From NCBI RefSeq assembly GCF_000214705.1, contig NC_015573.1:12501-76500 (forward strand): a stretch of 64,000 bases of DNA, written 5' to 3'. Positions 59,234 through 64,000 of this stretch are shown here, piece by piece. Positions within the stretch are counted from its first letter, which is position 1, and each line of letters begins with the position of its first letter. The position numbers and the translations under genes were made by a program. The notes beneath the pieces were generated by a model. That model was given only the letters and a program-made list of their open reading frames with translations. It was not told where the DNA came from and made no database searches. The DNA comes from Desulfofundulus kuznetsovii DSM 6115. Lineage in GTDB: Bacteria; Bacillota; Desulfotomaculia; Desulfotomaculales; Desulfovirgulaceae.

Positions 59234-60109
59234 GTGTCCGAGCAGGTTTCTCCCGGCAAGGTAAGGGCCATTTTAGAAAAGCACAACATTCATTTGCGCA
59301 AATCACTGGGACAAAACTTTTTAATGGATGGAAATATGGTGCGCAAGATCGTGAAAGCCAGCCGGTTTTTACCAGGGGATGTAGTGGTGGAAATTGGCCC
59401 GGGTGCCGGCACCCTCACGGCGGCCCTGGCCGGCACTTGCTTCCATGTGGTGGCCATAGAACTGGACAAAAGGCTATTACCCGTGCTGGAAGAGGTTTTG
59501 GGCGGACTACAAAATGTCACCGTAGTGTTTAAAGACGCCCTGAAAGTAGATTTCGACCGGCTGGTGGCGGAAGTCACGGGAGCAACAACCTACAAAGTGG
59601 TGGCCAATCTCCCCTATTACATCACCACCCCTCTAATCATGCACCTTTTGCGTCAATCCGGTGTTACCGGAATGGTGCTCATGATCCAGCTGGAGGTTGC
59701 TGAAAGGCTTGTGGCCGGGCCTGGGAGCAAAGATTATGGGGCGTTTACTGTTGCGGTGCAATATTACTGCCGCCCGGAGATTCTGTTTCGTGTTCCCCGG
59801 ACGGTTTTTTTTCCGCAGCCCGAAGTGGATTCGGCGGTAGTACGGCTGGCCAAACGGCAAGAACCGGAAGTGGCGGTTGATGATGAGGATCTTTTTTTCA
59901 CCCTGGTGCGCGGGGCCTTTGGCCAGCGACGCAAAACGCTGGCCAACGCCCTGGCCGGGGCCAAAATTTTTTCCGGCTGGACCCGGGCGACCTGGGAGGA
60001 AGTTTTAAAACGGGCCGGTATTGATCCCCGTTGTCGGGGCGAGACCCTGGGCCTGAAAGAATTTGCGGCCCTGGCCAGGGCCTGCCGGCAACGCCTGAGG
60101 GAATGCTGA
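59234..60109 (+). CDS. rsmA: 16S rRNA adenine dimethyltransferase (KsgA)
   Basis: 291 residues from GTG 59234 (GAGTGAGGG 7 nt upstream); GTG 59216 would add six. SAM motif VVEIGPGAGTLTAALAG, first block LRKSLGQNFLMDG, acceptor motif VVANLPYYITTPLI (NLPY) and C-terminal GQRRKTLANAL. It dimethylates A1518 and A1519 of 16S rRNA. A consensus TATAAT at 59191-59196 lies upstream, the -35 is weak. Same order as B. subtilis ksgA before yabG. Confidence 0.96.
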   Translation: MSEQVSPGKVRAILEKHNIHLRKSLGQNFLMDGNMVRKIVKASRFLPGDVVVEIGPGAGTLTAALAGTCFHVVAIELDKRLLPVLEEVLGGLQNVTVVFKDALKVDFDRLVAEVTGATTYKVVANLPYYITTPLIMHLLRQSGVTGMVLMIQLEVAERLVAGPGSKDYGAFTVAVQYYCRPEILFRVPRTVFFPQPEVDSAVVRLAKRQEPEVAVDDEDLFFTLVRGAFGQRRKTLANALAGAKIFSGWTRATWEEVLKRAGIDPRCRGETLGLKEFAALARACRQRLREC

Positions 60110-60134
60110 ATTAAGAGGCTATGGGGAGGTAGCC

Positions 60135-60605
60135 ATGTACTTTACCAGTCCTACTAAAGGAAGGTTAACCTTTGAACAAATGATGGCCGATATCATGGGT
60201 TATATTACCGGCCTGCCCAGTTCGGCTTATAAGATTATTATTGGTTCCGATTCCCAGGTGAAACAGGAAACCTGTTTCATCACGGCTGTTATTGTCCACC
60301 GGTTGGGTAAGGGTGCCCGCTATTACTACCGCAAAAAGCTCCAGCGCAAAATAAAGAGCTTACGGCAGAAAATCTTTTACGAAACTGCCTTAAGTCTGGA
60401 ATTAGGCGGCTTAATTGCCAGGTATCTTGCCGAGTGCGGCCTGGATGATTTGCAGGTGGAAATCCACATAGACGTGGGTACCCAGGGTGAAACCAGAGAC
60501 CTGATCCGGGAAGTGGTGGGCATGGTTACGGGCAGCGGCTTCCAGGCCAAGATTAAACCCGAAGCCTACGGTGCTTTCAGCGTGGCCGACAAACACACAA
60601 AATAG
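60135..60605 (+). CDS. YkuK-like ribonuclease H-fold protein (DUF458)
   Basis: 156 residues, ATG after GGGGAGG. The core IIIGSDSQVKQETCFITAVI, the Glu/Asp of AECGLDDLQVEIHIDVG and the C-terminal EAYGAFSVADKHTK match the DUF458/YkuK family with an RNase H-like fold. The conserved acidic residues suggest a nuclease, but no activity is established to my knowledge. It is 25 bp behind rsmA and probably co-transcribed. Confidence 0.88.
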   Translation: MYFTSPTKGRLTFEQMMADIMGYITGLPSSAYKIIIGSDSQVKQETCFITAVIVHRLGKGARYYYRKKLQRKIKSLRQKIFYETALSLELGGLIARYLAECGLDDLQVEIHIDVGTQGETRDLIREVVGMVTGSGFQAKIKPEAYGAFSVADKHTK

Positions 60606-60682
60606 GTTCCCTCTCCGGTTGGGCCGGTACATTTTTAGACAAATTTCTCAAAAATTTTTAAGCGAAAATGGAAAATTAACTC

Positions 60683-60711
60683 TTGATAGTAAGGATAATT
60701 ATTACTATAAT
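60683..60711 (+). promoter_or_regulatory. Promoter of the rubredoxin-like/rubrerythrin genes (TTGATA-17-TATAAT)
   Basis: -35 TTGATA at 60683-60688, 17-bp spacer, -10 TATAAT at 60706-60711. The surrounding TTATTACTATAATA has loose dyad symmetry like a PerR box; too weak to call. Confidence 0.75.
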
Positions 60712-60772
60712 ATATTCAAGGCAATTATCAACAGGGTTTTTCAAAATAGTTATTGAAGGAGGCGAAAGATTG

Positions 60773-61105
60773 ATGAAATGGCGTTGTGGTGTTTGTGGCT
60801 ACATCCATGACGGAGATCAGCCCCCGGAAAAATGCCCCAAATGTGGTGCGCCGCGGGAAAAGTTCGCCCAATTGACTGATGAAGAAGCCAGGCTCATCGA
60901 GCGCTCCCGCTACACCAACAATCTCCACGCCAAACTGATTGCCCTCATGCAAAAGGTGGAAGCTCTGGCCGATGAAGGTATCAAGGATAATCTGGACCCC
61001 GGCTGCCTCATCGTGTTCCAGGCGGCCAAAAAACAGGCCCACATTTTGGCCCAGATGGCCAAAGCCGAAATCCAGACCCATATCTCCAAGGGTAAATGGG
61101 GTTGA
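60773..61105 (+). CDS. Rubredoxin-like domain protein with helical tail
   Basis: 110 residues from ATG 60773 (GAAGGAGGCG upstream); the longer reading crosses the promoter and is wrong. The N-terminal iron site is WRCGVCGYIHDGDQPPEKCP with KCGAP, two CxxC knuckles of the rubrerythrin-type rubredoxin. The helical remainder (RYTNNLHAKLIALMQKVEAL ... AAKKQAHILAQMA) has no di-iron ExxH set. It may be an electron donor to the next gene product, a rubrerythrin. Oxidative stress role inferred. Confidence 0.87.
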   Translation: MKWRCGVCGYIHDGDQPPEKCPKCGAPREKFAQLTDEEARLIERSRYTNNLHAKLIALMQKVEALADEGIKDNLDPGCLIVFQAAKKQAHILAQMAKAEIQTHISKGKWG

Positions 61106-61161
61106 AATTTAATTTTTGGGGTTGCTAAATTAGTGCAAAATAAAAGGAGGACGATGATTAC

Positions 61162-61698
61162 ATGAAACCGCTTGCCGGTACCCGTACGGAAAAAAATTTA
61201 TGGACTGCTTTTGCGGGGGAATCCCAGGCCCGCAACAAGTATACGTATTTTGCTTCCGAGGCCAAAAAGGCCGGCTACGAGCAGATCGCTGCCATTTTCC
61301 AGGAAACGGCCGATAATGAAAAGGAACACGCCAAGCGTATCCTGAAATTCCTGGGAGGCATTGGCGATACGGCGGCCAACCTGGAAGCAGCCGCTCAAGG
61401 GGAGAACTATGAATGGACCACCATGTACAAAGAATTTGCCGCCGTGGCCAGAGAAGAGGGCTTTACCGAGATTGCGGCCTTTTTTGAAGGCGTGGCCCGG
61501 GTGGAAGAGGAGCATGAAAGGCGTTTCCGGACCCTGTTGCAGAACCTGAGGGAAGGAAACGTATTCAAGAAAGAAGGGCCGGTACGCTGGAAGTGCCGCA
61601 ACTGCGGACACATCCATGAGGGTGCCGAGGCGCCGAAAGTATGCCCGGTATGTAACCATCCCCAGGCCTTTTTCGAGCTGCTTTGTGAAAATTATTAA
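61162..61698 (+). CDS. Rubrerythrin
   Basis: 178 residues, ATG after AAAAGGAGG. Di-iron four-helix domain with [48 protein letters not shown] and HERRF (ExxH ligands). The C-terminal rubredoxin domain is [20 protein letters not shown] with VCNHPQ. Reduces hydrogen peroxide to water in anaerobes with electrons from rubredoxin. Follows its likely partner by 56 bp under one promoter, and ends in a strong terminator. Confidence 0.95.
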   Translation: MKPLAGTRTEKNLWTAFAGESQARNKYTYFASEAKKAGYEQIAAIFQETADNEKEHAKRILKFLGGIGDTAANLEAAAQGENYEWTTMYKEFAAVAREEGFTEIAAFFEGVARVEEEHERRFRTLLQNLREGNVFKKEGPVRWKCRNCGHIHEGAEAPKVCPVCNHPQAFFELLCENY

Positions 61699-61739
61699 AT
61701 TAAGGGAGATATTCTAAAAGGCGTAAGTACTTGAAAATG

Positions 61740-61783
61740 GTGGCCTTTCGGGGCAGTGATCACCCGGAAGGCCACTTTTTTTG
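61740..61783 (+). terminator. Rubrerythrin terminator
   Basis: TGGCCTTTCGGG (61741-61752) with CCCGGAAGGCCA (61763-61774), then CTTTTTTT. Confidence 0.92.
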
Positions 61784-61825
61784 GGAGCGCCAATGACTTC
61801 GCGGCTAAAAGGTCCTTCATTTTGA

Positions 61826-62629
61826 TTATGTCAAGCCTTCCCGCAAACTGAAAGCTTCCAGCAAATCAAACCTCCGCTCCGGGTGGTAGCCCAGGTAGGT
61901 GACACCGTTGAGGCTGCGTTCCCGGGGCAGGCCACGGGCCAGATTGATGGCCTCGAGGCAATCGCCGATAATGGTTTCGGCAATGCGCCGGGCATGCACG
62001 GCGGTGCGAAAAGGGGAACCCAGGTGCCGGTGGGCAATGATGGCTTCCACCCCAATTTTCAGGCCTTTTTGGGCGGCCAGAGCCAGAGCTACCGGAGGTA
62101 CGGCCAGTTCCCGTAAGGGTATCTGGATAAGGAACCTGCGGGAAACGGCATGGGGGCCGTGGGAGGGGGAGCCCGGCCCTATTGATTGGGCCAGGCCCAG
62201 TTCCCGGTTTAAGGCCAGACGTATTTCCAGCAGGTAGCTGGCCAGGTCGGAAAGCCGGGCCAGTTCTTCGGCGGGATAACAGTTGGTTAAGGCCAGGTCC
62301 ATTTCTTTGGCGGTAACCGCCGTGGCCAGTTCCCGCAACACGTCAACGATGTCCCCGTCCATATCCCCGTCTACAAAGAGGACGGCCCGGGCGCCCAGCT
62401 TTTTGGCCTGGATTGCTCCCACCGCCCGGGGTATGTCAATGCCCAGGGCATCGGCAAAAACCAGCGGTTTTACCAGCCGCGAGGGGAAGTCCCGGACAAT
62501 TTGTTCCGAGCAGTCATTACAACCGTTGAGTACGGGGACCACCAGGTCCACGGGTACGTCCAGCAAATTCTTTAAAACCGTTTCCAAACGTAGGGCTTCG
62601 TTTTTTACCGGAACCACAGCTACCAGCAT
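61826..62629 (-). CDS. Glycosyltransferase family 2-type protein
   Basis: 267 residues. GT-A nucleotide-sugar fold: VAVVPVKNEALRLETVLKNL at the start, VVPVLNGCNDCSEQIV, and the DxD equivalent LFVDGDMDGDIVDVL. The acceptor half contains GPGSPSHGPHAVSRRFL and AIIAHRHLGSPFRTAVHARR. No membrane segment is seen. Placed next to yabG on the opposite strand, it may act in spore or envelope glycan synthesis; sugar and acceptor cannot be predicted. Confidence 0.8.
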   Translation of the reverse strand: MLVAVVPVKNEALRLETVLKNLLDVPVDLVVPVLNGCNDCSEQIVRDFPSRLVKPLVFADALGIDIPRAVGAIQAKKLGARAVLFVDGDMDGDIVDVLRELATAVTAKEMDLALTNCYPAEELARLSDLASYLLEIRLALNRELGLAQSIGPGSPSHGPHAVSRRFLIQIPLRELAVPPVALALAAQKGLKIGVEAIIAHRHLGSPFRTAVHARRIAETIIGDCLEAINLARGLPRERSLNGVTYLGYHPERRFDLLEAFSLREGLT

Positions 62630-62758
62630 GGCAATCTCCTCTCTTCACCCGACTGATTTTTAATTTATGAAACCATACTGCGTTCGTTACCAGATATCCT
62701 CACCCTTTCCAGAGGCTTCAACATAAAATGGGGATAAAAAGGTGAGGAGGAAGCCGCC

Positions 62759-63628
62759 GTGGAGGGAATCAGGGTTGGAGACATAGTGGGGCGGATTTCA
62801 TACGGGTGCGATATCTTTTTTAAAGTAGTGGAGTTAACTGTAAAAGAAGATGGTAAAAAAAGTGCCCGTTTAAAGGGGCTGGATAAGCGCCTTTGTGCCA
62901 CTGCGCCTTTAGAGGACCTGCGCAAGTTTGAACCGGCCGAGGTTGCTGCTTTCTGGCATTCGTTTATGACCAAAAATCACGAACATATGAAACGCATTTT
63001 TAAGCGCCGGGAACAGGACCGGCAGCGTTTGGTCCGGAGCAACGACGTGGTTTCCAATTTAGGCACTTTTGATGTTCCGGGTTCGGTGTTGCATATAGAT
63101 GGCGATGGTGACTACCTGGACCTCTGCCTCACTACCTACCGGCAGCTGGGCATACCGGCTTCCGGCTACCACATCGATGAGGAGAACCAGCCCGGGGTGG
63201 TTGCCGATCTGTTGCAAAAACACCGCCCCGATATACTGGTGCTTACCGGTCACGACGGTATTGAAAAGGATACTCAAAATTTTTCTGATTTGAACGGTTA
63301 CCACAACTCCCGTTATTTTGTGGAAGCGGTAAAAAAAGCACGCTTGTATGAAAAAAGCCGGGATGATCTGGTTATTTTTGCCGGGGCCTGCCAGTCGCAC
63401 TATGAAGCCATACTGGAGGCGGGCGCTAACTTTGCCAGTTCACCCCACCGGGTACTCATTCATACTTTTGATCCGGTGTTTGTGGTGGAAAAAATTGCTT
63501 ATACCTCAATATATGATCAGATCTCTTTAAAGGACATTATAGCCGGGACCATAACCGGGTTTCCCGGAATCGGCGGTGTGGAAACCAGGGGAAAATACCG
63601 CCTCGGGCTGCCAAAATCACCCTATTGA
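62759..63628 (+). CDS. yabG: Sporulation-specific protease YabG
   Basis: 289 residues, GTG start after GTGAGGAGGAAG. YabG family signatures: RVGDIVGRISYGCDIFFKV, VLHIDGDGDYLDLCLTTYRQ, ILVLTGHDGIEKD, GYHNSRYFVEAVKKAR and FAGACQSHYEAILEAGANFA. The His and Cys in GHDG and GACQSH are the likely cysteine-protease pair. In Bacillus it is a mother-cell protease that trims coat proteins. Supports endospore formation. Synteny with ksgA is kept apart from inserted genes. Confidence 0.95.
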   Translation: MEGIRVGDIVGRISYGCDIFFKVVELTVKEDGKKSARLKGLDKRLCATAPLEDLRKFEPAEVAAFWHSFMTKNHEHMKRIFKRREQDRQRLVRSNDVVSNLGTFDVPGSVLHIDGDGDYLDLCLTTYRQLGIPASGYHIDEENQPGVVADLLQKHRPDILVLTGHDGIEKDTQNFSDLNGYHNSRYFVEAVKKARLYEKSRDDLVIFAGACQSHYEAILEAGANFASSPHRVLIHTFDPVFVVEKIAYTSIYDQISLKDIIAGTITGFPGIGGVETRGKYRLGLPKSPY

Positions 63629-63721
63629 TAGGTACCGCTTATCTCACTGCTAACAGGTTGCGTCACCCCTTCCAGTCCTTTTGCATATGATGGCACAAGG
63701 ACCTTGAGGAGGGGTTTTTTT

Positions 63722-64000
63722 ATGGAAAAGTATTTTCGCGTCCTGAAAAAATCCCGGGAAAAGCTCTTGCGGTTGCCCAATGTAACCGGCGTAGGAGTTG
63801 GCCTTAAACAGGTGTCCGGCGAAACCACCAATCGCCCCGCCCTCATTATCTTTGTAAAGAAAAAGGTGCCGTCCGACGGCCTGGTACGCGTACAACAGGT
63901 GCCGGCTTACATTGACGGATTGCCTACCGATATCATAGAAATCGGCGAGGTCAGGCTGCTTTCCCTGCGTACAGGTAAAGAGCGGCCGGCGCAGCCGGGA
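63722..64000 (+). CDS. NAL1-like/trypsin-like protein, N-terminal part (cut by window end)
   Basis: An open frame from ATG 63722 (GAGGAGGGG upstream) to the window end, 93 codons so far. LPNVTGVGVGLKQVSGETTN followed by RPALIIFVKKKVP and the DGLPTDIIEIGEV block are the usual opening of NAL1-type serine-protease-fold proteins found in Firmicutes. There the catalytic residues lie further on. Length and active site cannot be judged. It follows yabG by 93 bp. Confidence 0.7.
   Translation, partial: MEKYFRVLKKSREKLLRLPNVTGVGVGLKQVSGETTNRPALIIFVKKKVPSDGLVRVQQVPAYIDGLPTDIIEIGEVRLLSLRTGKERPAQPG

Noticed and set aside
60700-60716. PerR box over the rubrerythrin promoter
   Set aside because: The AT-rich dyad TTATTACTATAATA matches the PerR consensus only loosely; not distinguishable from a -10 region.

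Overview
The window looks like a chromosomal segment of a thermophile-type, spore-forming Peptococcaceae (Desulfotomaculum, Desulfofundulus or Pelotomaculum-like Firmicute). Supporting signs are GC-rich coding DNA with many GTG and TTG starts, strong Shine-Dalgarno sites, two T-box leaders, sporulation genes (bofA, yabG, yabE), a methanol:corrinoid methyltransferase system and oxygen-defence rubrerythrins. The organism name is inference; the gene content is read from the sequence.

Layout. 1-1.8 kb: 3' half of a 23S rRNA gene and a 5S rRNA gene. 2.0-8.7 kb: pdxST (PLP synthase), then a T-box-controlled serine operon (aminotransferase, serA, histidine-phosphatase-type candidate phosphoserine phosphatase, serS). 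8.9-12.5 kb: accessory patch with a VapBC-like pair, an intact IS607-type element (tnpA-tnpB plus a structured 3' region) and a transposase fragment. 12.6-20.2 kb: six tRNA genes (four Ser isoacceptors, two Arg), a tRNA methylthiotransferase, tadA, an SLH-domain protein, small conserved proteins and the long SRP RNA. 20.3-23.7 kb: dnaX-ybaB-recR-bofA. 23.9-27.4 kb: P-loop-like protein and a four-subunit 2-oxoacid:ferredoxin oxidoreductase (korABCD type). 27.9-36.5 kb: yaaO-like decarboxylase, tmk, holB, ricT, yabA, rsmI, abrB, T-box metG, tatD. 58.0-63.6 kb: yabE, rsmA, ykuK-like, rubredoxin-like, rubrerythrin, glycosyltransferase, yabG.

The gene order pdxST-serS-tRNA-Ser-tadA-SRP RNA-dnaX-ybaB-recR-bofA ... 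yaaO-tmk-yaaT-yabA-rsmI-abrB-metS-yabD-yabE-ksgA-yabG is the classical Bacillus subtilis origin-proximal order. Between tatD (yabD) and yabE a block of about 21 kb is inserted (36.7-57.8 kb). It is a one-carbon/corrinoid island: cobO, two CobW-like G3E GTPases, a regulator with three tandem XRE domains, four corrinoid-binding proteins, three UroD-family methyltransferases, MtaB, an MtrH-family methyltransferase, two different reductive activators (RamA-like and RACo-like), a flavin-binding-fold protein, a QueG-like 4Fe-4S protein and a pair of small Cys-conserved proteins. It ends in a decayed IS607 element. Module A (41.2-47.3 kb, MtaA-MtaB-MtaC-CobW-RamA) fits methanol use; module B (47.3-53.9 kb, UroD x2, corrinoid protein, RACo, MtrH) has the composition of an O-demethylase-like system with unknown substrate.

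Most notable observations: a palindromic insertion flanked by a 12-bp direct repeat inside the metG T-box leader between specifier stem and antiterminator; a second long palindromic element between dnaX and ybaB; a candidate -1 frameshift heptamer in dnaX; a gapless paralog pair with three invariant cysteines; an IS607 TnpB without the usual third RuvC aspartate; and clustering of all four tRNA-Ser isoacceptors beside serine biosynthesis and serS.
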